Below, one piece after another: positions 9,991 to 17,371 of a stretch of 64,000 nt of DNA (the first letter of the stretch is position 1; every line of letters begins with the position of its first letter). The DNA lies in assembly GCA_016715405.1 (NCBI GenBank), contig JADKAE010000006.1, positions 1 through 64,000 of the forward strand, in the 5' to 3' direction. The position numbers and the translations under genes are program-made. The notes beneath the pieces were generated by a model. That model was not told where the DNA came from, made no database searches, and saw nothing but the letters and a program-made list of their open reading frames with translations. The stretch is from Saprospiraceae bacterium (lineage in GTDB: Bacteria; Bacteroidota; Bacteroidia; Chitinophagales; Saprospiraceae).

Positions 9991-10021
9991 AAAAAAAAGC
10001 CCCGTTCTTGTGGAGCGGGGC
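9991..10021 (-). terminator. Intrinsic terminator of the rplU-rpmA operon
   Basis: Read on the minus strand, GCCCCG (10016-10021 side) pairs with CGGGGC (9999-10004 side) around an 11-base loop. Eight T residues follow at once (the A run 9991-9998 on the plus strand). It sits 53 bases after the rpmA stop. This is a standard Rho-independent terminator. Confidence 0.88.
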
Positions 10022-10073
10022 TCAAAATATAAAGCTATGAAAACTAAAACTATTGCGTTGGGATGCGGTGCGA

Positions 10074-10820
10074 TTATTCTTTTTCGCGACCGCCGCTGAG
10101 TTCGTCCATCAGCGCTTCCAGTTCCTCCCATTTGCCTTCGGCAGCCAAACCGGCTTGCTTGGGCCAGGTGGCGGGGTCGTGGATGCGGAAATTGGGCCCT
10201 GCCTCATCGAGAATAGCCTTGATCTTATCGGGATCGGTAGCTGCCAGGTCGGCCCAGGTGTTAATACCTGCGGCGTGGAGCAGTTCTTCGATCTTCGGGC
10301 CGACGCCTTCGACCAATTTAAGGTCGTCTTTGGCTACTTTCTTGCCGGAAGGTAAGGTGATTTTTTCAGTTTTGGAAGCCTTGGCGGGCTTTTCTTTTGC
10401 AGCAGGCGTTTCGGTGACAGCGGGAGCTTCTGCTACGGGAGCGGGAGCTTCCACCACAGGAGCGGGAGCCTCCACTACAGCGGCTTCCACTACCGGTTTC
10501 TCGGCTTTGGGCGCTGCTTTAGCGGGGGCCGTTTTGGTAGCCTTAGGCGCTGCTACGGGAGCTGTCTCGAGCGGCAGTACGCTCACGAACGTTCTGTCGA
10601 GGCGGCCTCTTTTGAAAGTAATATGGCCATCGACATTAGCGTGCAGCGTAAAGTCTTTGCCCATGTATACATTTTCGCCGGGGTGGAATTGCGTACCGCG
10701 CTGGCGAATAATAACATTGCCGGCTTTGGCGAGTTGGCCGCCGAACAATTTTACGCCCAAGCGTTTACTCTTACTGTCCCGGCCGTTGTCACTACTACCT
10801 ACACCTTTCTTGTGTGCCAT
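10074..10820 (-). CDS. rpmA: Ribosomal protein L27 with C-terminal helix-hairpin-helix extension
   Basis: A 248-residue protein. Residues 1-85 are canonical L27 (MAHKKGVGSSDNGRDS, KRLGVKLFGGQLAKAGNVIIRQRG, FHPGENVYMGKD). It starts at the mature-looking MAHKK with no cleavable leader. An Ala/Pro/Glu-rich linker (about residues 86-155) leads to a helix-hairpin-helix module (DDLKLVEGVGPKIEELLHAAGI) and a conserved tail (DPATWPKQAGLAAEGKWEEL). L27 is normally about 85 residues. In flavobacteria I recall this same tail module at the end of L21, whereas here L21 is short and the module sits on L27. It may contact rRNA or DNA; that is inference. It is the second gene of the operon, 42 bases behind rplU. 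Confidence 0.93.
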   Translation of the reverse strand: MAHKKGVGSSDNGRDSKSKRLGVKLFGGQLAKAGNVIIRQRGTQFHPGENVYMGKDFTLHANVDGHITFKRGRLDRTFVSVLPLETAPVAAPKATKTAPAKAAPKAEKPVVEAAVVEAPAPVVEAPAPVAEAPAVTETPAAKEKPAKASKTEKITLPSGKKVAKDDLKLVEGVGPKIEELLHAAGINTWADLAATDPDKIKAILDEAGPNFRIHDPATWPKQAGLAAEGKWEELEALMDELSGGREKE

Positions 10821-10862
10821 GACGTTGATAGATTTTTAGAAATGAAACAAAAACCGGGCGTA

Positions 10863-11171
10863 TTAACCGGCAATACTGTCAATTTTGATTTTAGTAAACG
10901 ACTGGCGGTGGCCATTCTTTTTCCTGTAGCCTTTGCGGCGTTTTTTCTTGAACACGATGACCTTATCGCCTTTCTGGTTACCGATAACGGTAGCGCTTAC
11001 TTTGGCGTTCAGCACCGGCGTGCCTATGGAGACCTTGCCGTCGCGTTCGATCAGATGTACCTGATCAAAGCTGACTTGGTCGCCCGCTGCGGCTTCTAAC
11101 TGGTGGACGAAGAGCTCCTGCCCTTCCTCAACTTTGAACTGTTGACCAGCTATGGTTACGATTGCGAACAT
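10863..11171 (-). CDS. rplU: Ribosomal protein L21
   Basis: A 102-residue protein of normal L21 length. It shows the family hallmarks FAIVTIAGQQFKVEEG at the start and VIVFKKKRRKGYRKKNGHRQ near the end. It binds 23S rRNA domain VI in the large subunit. It is the first gene of the rplU-rpmA pair, transcribed from the promoter at 11214-11244. Unlike the flavobacterial L21 proteins that I remember, it has no C-terminal extension; the helix-hairpin-helix module is on L27 instead. Confidence 0.96.
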   Translation of the reverse strand: MFAIVTIAGQQFKVEEGQELFVHQLEAAAGDQVSFDQVHLIERDGKVSIGTPVLNAKVSATVIGNQKGDKVIVFKKKRRKGYRKKNGHRQSFTKIKIDSIAG

Positions 11172-11213
11172 GATAATGATTGAATTTTTTTAACAAATTA
11201 CAATTTCGGCCTG

Positions 11214-11244
11214 CAAAAGTAAGGTCTTTCTGTGGGATTAACAA
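11214..11244 (-). promoter_or_regulatory. Bacteroidota-type promoter of rplU-rpmA
   Basis: On the minus strand a TTG (11242-11244) is followed, after exactly 20 bases, by TACTTTTG (11214-11221). This fits the established Bacteroidota consensus TTG-N19-21-TAnnTTTG. It lies 43 bases upstream of the rplU start. Confidence 0.8.
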
Positions 11245-11486
11245 TACCTGGGTGTGATTTTGTTGGTGACAGGGTGACAGGGTGACAAGGTGACTTTGCG
11301 ATTATTATTTAAATTTGACTCTGTGGAACTCCGTTTTACTCTGTGTTCATTGATATCTATGTCTTCAAGGTTATCAACGTTTACTAAACCTTGGAGGTTT
11401 AGTAAACGTGAAAAACCTTGGAGGTTTAGTAAACGTGAATCTCTGTTACAGTGAATCTCTGTATACTGTGGTAAAAAAACACGGCT
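11245..11486. repeat. Intergenic GGTGACAG array and paired TTTACTAAACC palindromes
   Basis: The gap of about 315 bases between rplU and the NlpC/P60 gene holds three things. One is the rplU promoter. The second is an array of GGTGACAG/GGTGACAAG units at 11262-11296. The third is a palindrome, TTTACTAAACC-TTGG-AGGTTTAGTAAACGTG, present in two direct copies (11381-11411 and 11415-11436, the second lacking its left arm). The GGTGACAG unit recurs at 23681-23719 and 44401-44437, and the palindrome at 23750-23776. I see no coding sequence here. Confidence 0.65.
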
Positions 11487-12653
11487 ATGAAAAACTTATT
11501 ATGCTCTGCTTTAGCTCTAACCTTATGGGTATTGCCTGCAACAGGTCAGCCCGCACAACTAGACGAACTGATTGCCGAAGTGCGCTCCCGTTATGCCCCC
11601 GACAAGCGCACGGCTGTTTTTGACATAAAAGCCGGCAAAGATAGCCTAAGCAATTGGTATTTGACCGGCGAGACCAACCAGCCTAAGGCCCTTGACGAAT
11701 TACTGGCTAAAAGCCGCCAAAAAGGCCTGGCCCCCGAATCCCGGGTAGTCTTGTTGCCTGCTGCCTCATTAGAAGGTCACCATTGGGGCGTAGTATCGCT
11801 GTCGGCCTGCAACATACGTTCACAGCCCCGGCATGCCGCCGAACTGGCTACGCAATCCACCCTGGGCACGGCCTTGCGCGTACTCAAGCGCGAAGGCGGC
11901 TGGTACCTGGTGCAGACCCCCGACGACTACCTCGGCTGGCTCGACGACGGCGGTTTTGCGCTGCTCGACAGTGCAGGCTACGAGCGTTGGCAAGCGGCGC
12001 CCAAAGTGGTATACCTGCCCGACATGGGTTTTGCCCGTCAGAGCCCCTCTGCCGATGCGCCTTTTGTAAGCGACCTGCTGGCCGGCAACATCCTGCTCGA
12101 CCTGGGCCGCGAAGGCGCCTTTGCTAAAATAGGTTTCCCCGATGGCCGCCAGGCCTACGTGCCCGCAGCTGATGTCGTCCTCTACCCACAATGGCTCTAT
12201 ACCCGTCAGCCGACGGTAGAAAACATCCTTGCCACCGCCCACCGCTTCATGGGGCGACCGTACCTGTGGGGCGGCACCTCGGGCAAGGGCGTAGATTGCA
12301 GCGGTTTCACCAAAACCGTTTTTTACCTCAACGGGCTCCTACTGCCGCGCGATGCCTCCCAGCAAGTCCACACCGGCATTGACATACCGGCAGATACAAC
12401 GCTGGCCAATCTGCAGCCCGGCGACCTGCTCTTCTATGGCCGCCACGCCACCGCCGATACGCCCGAGAAGGTTACCCACGTAGCCATTTACCTCGGTAAT
12501 GGGCAAATCATCCACGGTTCGGGCGCCGTAAAAGTGGAAAGCATGCGCCGGGGGGATCCGACTTTTGTGGAAGACCGGTTGGGCACGTATTTGCGAGGCC
12601 GACGGGTGTTGGAGGAACCGGAGAAATACGGGGTCAGGAGGGTTGGGGAGTGA
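11487..12653 (+). CDS. Secreted NlpC/P60 gamma-D-glutamyl endopeptidase with SH3 domains
   Basis: A 388-residue protein with a signal peptide (MKNLLCSALALTLWVLPATGQ). Two bacterial SH3-like domains follow (about residues 105-165 with SACNIRSQPRH, and 170-235). The catalytic NlpC/P60 domain covers about residues 250-375. The catalytic cysteine is in GKGVDCSGFTKTVF and the histidine in KVTHVAIYLGNG, with a second His in QIIHGSG as the third polar residue. The family cuts the gamma-D-Glu/diaminopimelate bond in murein peptides, and the SH3-SH3-NlpC/P60 order matches YkfC-like enzymes used in peptide recycling. The periplasm is the likely location. No ykfA/ykfB-like gene is adjacent. Confidence 0.85.
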   Translation: MKNLLCSALALTLWVLPATGQPAQLDELIAEVRSRYAPDKRTAVFDIKAGKDSLSNWYLTGETNQPKALDELLAKSRQKGLAPESRVVLLPAASLEGHHWGVVSLSACNIRSQPRHAAELATQSTLGTALRVLKREGGWYLVQTPDDYLGWLDDGGFALLDSAGYERWQAAPKVVYLPDMGFARQSPSADAPFVSDLLAGNILLDLGREGAFAKIGFPDGRQAYVPAADVVLYPQWLYTRQPTVENILATAHRFMGRPYLWGGTSGKGVDCSGFTKTVFYLNGLLLPRDASQQVHTGIDIPADTTLANLQPGDLLFYGRHATADTPEKVTHVAIYLGNGQIIHGSGAVKVESMRRGDPTFVEDRLGTYLRGRRVLEEPEKYGVRRVGE

Positions 12654-12785
12654 GGGAGTGATTTTGCGACTATACGACTGTAGGACTGTACGACTGTAGG
12701 ACTCGATGTCTTTGCAATCGCTGCCGGTCGTTGAGCGGAGTCGAAACGGCGAGGGGGCGACTGGGCGAGGGGGCGAGGTGTGATT
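12654..12785. repeat. Mixed repeat block: GACTGTAC units, GTTGAGCGGAGTCGAAAC motif, GGCGAGGGGGCGA units
   Basis: Three repeat types follow the endopeptidase gene. First are five imperfect GACTGTAC/GACTGTAG units (12663-12702). Then comes one copy of a GGTCGTTGAGCGGAGTCGAA motif (12727-12746), a sequence style I know as a dispersed extragenic element in many phyla. Last are two GGCGAGGGGGCGACT units (12749-12780). No gene is visible. Confidence 0.65.
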
Positions 12786-12927
12786 CTTAAAAAGGCGTCG
12801 AAATCATTGGAAATCAGGTAAAAAAACCTTAAATTGAGAGACTGCGATAATATATTGACAGTTGGTATATTTTGGAAAAAACTATCCCCAGGTGAGTAAT
12901 ATTTTTTCACCAAAAAAACCACATGCC

Positions 12928-13980
12928 ATGGGAGATATGAAAAAAGGGGATCCCAATAACCGTCCATTGGACCCGAAAATTACCATAGTGTTGAGCCGCC
13001 AGCCTGCTCATAATAATTTTGACAGATACCTCTCATTTGAGGACCATACCGGGGCATTTATTCGCTTGAAAGTAAGTTTCAAAAAGACTTCCGGACTAAC
13101 GTGGGGGGTCTCTTCTTTTCCAGATGGAATTGAAGCCCTGCAGTCATTAGTTAAACCAGGCAACAGATCTTACTGGGATAAGATATACCTGGAAAACAGG
13201 GGCGGAGACACCTCAATTCACATCAAGCACTTGAAAATTGTGATGTGCTACAAAGATCCTTCCGGCTCCTCTCCGAGTGTTTCCAAGCAAATCGTAAACG
13301 GGCTGGACTTGTCGCTCATCAACCATGCAGAAATCCCCATCGTTGACTGGGATATCAACATGCCCCTGATGTCGGGATACGACAAAATTGATCTCACCGA
13401 ATTCAGAAAGCGGTCCCTGTATAAATGGGCCGGAGTAACAGATGATGACCCTGATTTTGTGAGGGCTGCCATCGAAGATTGCGGAAAAAGCGGAAGTGAC
13501 GGATCTGACAATTTTGGAAAAAATCCAAAATACGCCGGAGAAATTCAGGAACTCTGCGGTGAATTTGTATCCTGGTATTATGCTGAACACGGCATCAAAG
13601 TGAACGGAAAAAGCTTGCGGGATATTACCAGTACAAAGACGCTGCATGAGCTGTTCAAAGCCGAAAAGAAATTATACCGATACAATAGTGGGACTACCCA
13701 TCAATATTTTGTAAATGATGTTGATACTGGTGACACCTACACTCCAAAATCCGGTGATTACCTTGAGCGGCGCGGGCCGGAAGGTGCGGAGCACTCCATG
13801 CTTATTTACCGTTGGGTACCCAAAGATCCTAACGCTACAAAAGCGGATGATAAGTTAAACCAGATATTGGTGATTAACGGCCCCTGGCCGGTCACATTGC
13901 GCCTTGTCAAAATCCATAAGGAGGAAACAGCTACAAAACCGGAGGATCGCAAAGATTACTGGCTGGGAAGGATAGATTAA
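12928..13980 (+). CDS. Protein of unknown function with CHAP/NlpC-like Cys-His pattern
   Basis: A 350-residue cytoplasmic-looking protein (no signal peptide) from ATG 12928 (MGDMKKGDPNN); an in-frame TTG upstream only adds an unlikely leader. The first 120 residues look like a beta sandwich (ITIVLSRQPAHNNFDRYLSF, TSIHIKHLKIVMCYKD). The second half carries IQELCGEFVSWYYAEHGIKV and, about 80 residues later, SGDYLERRGPEGAEHSMLIYRW. The spacing of a cysteine at a helix start and a histidine at a strand start resembles papain-like CHAP amidases. Gene context gives no help: it stands alone and is slightly more AT-rich than its neighbours. A peptidoglycan amidase or deamidase effector is possible but unproven. 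Confidence 0.55.
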   Translation: MGDMKKGDPNNRPLDPKITIVLSRQPAHNNFDRYLSFEDHTGAFIRLKVSFKKTSGLTWGVSSFPDGIEALQSLVKPGNRSYWDKIYLENRGGDTSIHIKHLKIVMCYKDPSGSSPSVSKQIVNGLDLSLINHAEIPIVDWDINMPLMSGYDKIDLTEFRKRSLYKWAGVTDDDPDFVRAAIEDCGKSGSDGSDNFGKNPKYAGEIQELCGEFVSWYYAEHGIKVNGKSLRDITSTKTLHELFKAEKKLYRYNSGTTHQYFVNDVDTGDTYTPKSGDYLERRGPEGAEHSMLIYRWVPKDPNATKADDKLNQILVINGPWPVTLRLVKIHKEETATKPEDRKDYWLGRID

Positions 13981-14091
13981 CGCTTGAGCGGGCGAGTGCC
14001 GGTGCTTGATAGCGGGCAGTCGCACCGTCCCAAAATCCAATAGTCCCACAGTCCCACACTCCCCCTGAAAACCCATCCCCCCATTCCGTTG

Positions 14092-14123
14092 TTTAGCCCT
14101 TATAATACAACCGTTGGGCTAAA
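14092..14123. terminator. Candidate hairpin between two plus-strand genes
   Basis: TTTAGCCC (14092-14099) and GGGCTAAA (14116-14123) form an 8-bp stem with a 16-base loop, followed by AAAAATTTC. It sits between the CHAP-like gene and the DUF5686 gene. The tail is A-rich rather than T-rich on the plus strand, so terminator activity is uncertain. Upstream (14024-14061) are short AGTCCCACA repeats. Confidence 0.4.
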
Positions 14124-14182
14124 AAATTTCTCCATTGATGGAGGTTTTTAGCATAATTGCTGTCAAGACATCCAAACCGACC

Positions 14183-16951
14183 ATGAAGAACACCTTATTG
14201 CTCGCTCTGCTAACCTTGGGCTCTATTCACCAGGCTATTGCCGGCGGCGTGCGCGGCACTGTACGCGATAACGAAGGCAATGCCCTCGAATTTGCCGCTA
14301 TTTATGTAAAAGAAACCGGCGATGGCGCCGTGACCAATTCGGAAGGGTATTACGAATTGCGGCTTCCGCCGGGCGATTATACCCTCATTTTTCAATACCT
14401 GGGTTATAATGCCGAATTGCGGGAAATAGCCGTAGGGGAAGGATTCCGCGAACTCGACGTAACCATGAAGGGCCAGTCGTTTACGCTCAAGCAAGTGGAT
14501 GTGATCGAGGGTCGCGAGGACCCGGCCTATACGGTCATGCGCAAAGCCATCGCCAAAGCCAGCTATCACCGCCAGCAACTCGACAGCTACTCGGCCCAGG
14601 TGTATATCAAAGGATCGGGGCGACTCAAAAAAGCGCCGTTTTTCATTCGCAAAGAACTTAAAAAAGAAGGCATCGACTCTTCTTTTGCCTTTGTGACCGA
14701 ATCGGTGAGCCGGATCGAATACAAAAGGCCCAATAAATTTAAAGAAACCGTCATTTCGATACGCAAACAGGGCGATGACAATGCTACGAGTCCTTCGCAG
14801 TATATTTTTAGCAGCTTTTACCAACCCCGTGTGGCGGAAGCAGCCGTATCGCCATTAGCTACCGATGCGTTTGCTTATTACAAATTCAAACTCGACGGTT
14901 ATTTTATGGACCGCGGCTACGGCGTCAACAAAATCAGGGTCATCCCGCGGAGCCGGGGCGAGGATGTTTTCGAGGGATATATCTACATCGTGGAAGATTG
15001 GTGGAACATCCACAGCTTATCGCTAAAAACCTACAAATTCGGTATCGAATTTAATATCAACCAGGTGTATTCGCCCATCGAAGACGTGGCCTGGATGCCT
15101 ACCAGCCAACGCTTTGATGTAAATGCCAAAGTGATGGGGTTTGATTTTGTCTACAATTACGTGTCTTCGGTGAGTGGTTATAAAATAAAACTAAACCCCG
15201 ACCTGCCCTCGGATGTAGCGGTAGTGGACGAAAAGCTGGATCAGGAGCTGGCCAAAGAAGTGGAAAAACGCTGGAAAGAAGACGCCAAGTCGAAAGACGT
15301 GTACGACAAATTATCGTCGGGCAAAGAACTGACGCGCAAGGACTTGAAATCCCTGATGAAAGATTACGAAAAGGAAGAAAAGAAATCTGCCAAAGCAGAA
15401 AAATCTGCCGAACAGAAAAAAGACGAAGATAAAAGCACGGACCCCATCACACTCGAAGAGCGCGAATTCAAAGTAGACAGCATGGCCTACAAGCGCGATT
15501 CCTCGTATTGGGCCGAAATACGCCCCATTCCACTCACTGTTTACGAGGTACGGGGGTACGTACGTGTTGACAGCCTGAGCAAAGTAGAAGCCGAAAAACG
15601 CGAGCGCGAAGAATCGGGAGAAGAAACCGATGAAAAAACAGCGCAAAAAAATAAAAAGAAGAAAAAGCCCAACCAGTTTGAGATGATGGACCTGATAGGC
15701 GGCGGCAGCTATAATTTTGGCAATGCACGCCTTTCCTTTGAATCCATCCCTGCCAACCTGCATTTCAATCCGGTTGAAGGGTATAGCTTGCACTCAGAGA
15801 TTGCCCTGCGCTACCGGCAAAAAATAATGCACAAAAATGAGGATGAAAAGCCGGCAGAAGGAGAAGCCGACGCCAAACCTAAGGTAAAAGAGACGCGCGA
15901 CTGGACGCTGGGCATCACACCGCGTTATGCCTTTGCCCGCGAAAAACTTACAGGTAAAGGGCGCCTGATGCACAGCTTCGGCAGGCGTTTCAGACGAGGA
16001 CATGCAGAGTTGGAAGGCGGCCGCTATATCGTGCAATACAACAGCGAAAAGCCGATCAGCGAGCTCATCAATACGTACCTCAACCTGTTTGAAGAACGCA
16101 ACTTCATTCGCCTCTACGAAAAAGAATACCTGGGTTTCAATTTTGACAAACAAATACGAGAAAACTGGAAGCTTCTTCTCAATGCCGAGTGGGCAAAGCG
16201 TTATACGCTGAACAACAACACCACCCAAACCTGGTTTAACCGCGACGACCGCTCCTACGATTCCAATATCCCTGTAAACGACGAGTGGACTACCCCCGCT
16301 CCGGCCATAGAAAGAGCCGCAACCTTAAGCATCGGCGTCGAGGCGCGCCCCTGGCAGCGCTACCGCACGTACAACGGCTATACCCAGGTAGTGGAAAACA
16401 GTTCGCCTATCCTTACATTAAGGTACAAAAAAGGACTTGACGGCCTGTTCGACAGCGAGGTAAACTACGATCTGCTCGACTTCACCTACCGCCACGGCTT
16501 TAAAGTCGGCGCCCGCGGCAAGATGGACGTCAAAGTGAATACCGGCATTTTCTTAAATAACGACTACGTAGGTTTTGCCGATTATAAGCACTTCAACGGC
16601 AACCGCATTTCACTGGTTACCGCCGACCCCGTGGGCAGCTTCCGCCTGCTCGATTATTACCGGCACAGCACCGCCGACAAGTACCTCTCCGCCCATGCGC
16701 ACTACCAGTTCCGCAAGTTTTTATTTACCCAAATTGCAGAGGTATGGCTGTTGGGATTAAAGGAAAATGTGTTTGTCAATTACCTGGCCACGCCTACTTC
16801 TAAAAACTATTTTGAAGTCGGCTATTCGGTGGATAATATTTTGCGGATTTTCCGCTTGGAGACCGCCGTATCTTTCCAGAATGGCAAATACCTCGACTGG
16901 GGTGTGCTAATCGGGATTTCTTCTAATCTTGGGTTTGTGGATTTTGATTGA
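14183..16951 (+). CDS. DUF5686/carboxypeptidase-regulatory-like outer membrane protein
   Basis: A 922-residue protein from ATG 14183 with a signal peptide (MKNTLLLALLTLGSIHQAIAG). Next is a carboxypeptidase-D-regulatory-like Ig domain (GVRGTVRDNEGNALEFAAIYVK, GYYELRLPPGDYTL). The rest is a DUF5686 region with many alternating aromatic strands (FNINQVYSPIEDVAWMPTSQRF) that should form an outer-membrane barrel. The final strands (YLDWGVLIGISSNLGFVDFD) support this. Two Lys/Glu-rich segments are inserted at about nucleotides 15250-15440 and 15590-15670, and they make the protein longer than the members I remember (about 830 residues). These segments are predicted to be unstructured or coiled coil. 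The function is unknown; TonB-linked or barrel-assembly roles have been guessed for the family. Confidence 0.8.
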   Translation: MKNTLLLALLTLGSIHQAIAGGVRGTVRDNEGNALEFAAIYVKETGDGAVTNSEGYYELRLPPGDYTLIFQYLGYNAELREIAVGEGFRELDVTMKGQSFTLKQVDVIEGREDPAYTVMRKAIAKASYHRQQLDSYSAQVYIKGSGRLKKAPFFIRKELKKEGIDSSFAFVTESVSRIEYKRPNKFKETVISIRKQGDDNATSPSQYIFSSFYQPRVAEAAVSPLATDAFAYYKFKLDGYFMDRGYGVNKIRVIPRSRGEDVFEGYIYIVEDWWNIHSLSLKTYKFGIEFNINQVYSPIEDVAWMPTSQRFDVNAKVMGFDFVYNYVSSVSGYKIKLNPDLPSDVAVVDEKLDQELAKEVEKRWKEDAKSKDVYDKLSSGKELTRKDLKSLMKDYEKEEKKSAKAEKSAEQKKDEDKSTDPITLEEREFKVDSMAYKRDSSYWAEIRPIPLTVYEVRGYVRVDSLSKVEAEKREREESGEETDEKTAQKNKKKKKPNQFEMMDLIGGGSYNFGNARLSFESIPANLHFNPVEGYSLHSEIALRYRQKIMHKNEDEKPAEGEADAKPKVKETRDWTLGITPRYAFAREKLTGKGRLMHSFGRRFRRGHAELEGGRYIVQYNSEKPISELINTYLNLFEERNFIRLYEKEYLGFNFDKQIRENWKLLLNAEWAKRYTLNNNTTQTWFNRDDRSYDSNIPVNDEWTTPAPAIERAATLSIGVEARPWQRYRTYNGYTQVVENSSPILTLRYKKGLDGLFDSEVNYDLLDFTYRHGFKVGARGKMDVKVNTGIFLNNDYVGFADYKHFNGNRISLVTADPVGSFRLLDYYRHSTADKYLSAHAHYQFRKFLFTQIAEVWLLGLKENVFVNYLATPTSKNYFEVGYSVDNILRIFRLETAVSFQNGKYLDWGVLIGISSNLGFVDFD

Positions 16952-16966
16952 AGCCTTCGGCATTGG

Positions 16967-17035
16967 GTTTAGTGCATGCGCAGTTTAGCGATTGGGTTTA
17001 GCGCCTTGGCTGGTTAGGGTCCGTTACCCGTTTAG
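16967..17035. repeat. GTTTAGCG-family inverted repeat, left arm flanking S23 remnant
   Basis: TTGGGTTTAGTGCATGCGC, AGTTTAGCGATTGGG and GTTTAGCG units. The first 40 bases match the left arm of the complete element at 22010-22086 closely. The matching right arm (CTAAACCCAACCGCTAAACC) is at 17343-17366, so the two arms enclose 17036-17342. Confidence 0.65.
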
Positions 17036-17041
17036 CGGTGG

Positions 17042-17293
17042 TTGTTTTTTTGGGAGTCGCTGGCCAGTCTTGTAGTCCATATTTACAGGAATACATCCGG
17101 GTTTCCCGATACTGAAAAATATGGCCTATTGACTCAGATTAGGCGATCGGCAGTTTCCATATGTTCAAATATCGCCGAAGGTTCAGGCGCTACAAAACCG
17201 ATGACCGTATTTCTATTCAATAGCATAGTAGCTGCAGTTACTCAATCAAATCATTATTGCACACGATTTGAATTTACTTGCAAAAGAACGTAG
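17042..17293 (+). pseudogene. Remnant of a four-helix-bundle (S23/IVP) protein gene
   Basis: About 83 codons. The central part reads SLVVHIYRNTSGFPDTEKYGLLTQIRRSAVSICSNIAEGSG (two overlapping pieces shown as one region, 17060-17190), which is the signature of the four-helix-bundle family first seen as the product of 23S rRNA intervening sequences. The normal protein is about 115-120 residues and continues with a helix containing SxSELETQL. Here the C-terminal half is unrecognisable (VTQSNHYCTRFEFTCKRT) and the N terminus lacks a clear start. It lies between the two arms of a GTTTAGCG inverted repeat. I read it as a decayed, once-mobile or once-tolerated gene. Confidence 0.6.
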
Positions 17294-17330
17294 GTTCCAT
17301 ATTCAACGTACAGTTTTCACCCAACGCCTA

Positions 17331-17366
17331 TACCAATCCCAAACTAAACCCAACCGCTAAACCTTA
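17331..17366. repeat. GTTTAGCG-family inverted repeat, right arm
   Basis: ACCAATCCCAAACTAAACC followed by CAACCGCTAAACC, ending six bases before the urocanate hydratase start. It is the reverse complement of units in 16967-17035 with some mismatches. The same arm, in perfect form, closes the element at 22010-22086. Confidence 0.6.
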
Positions 17367-17371
17367 AATAT

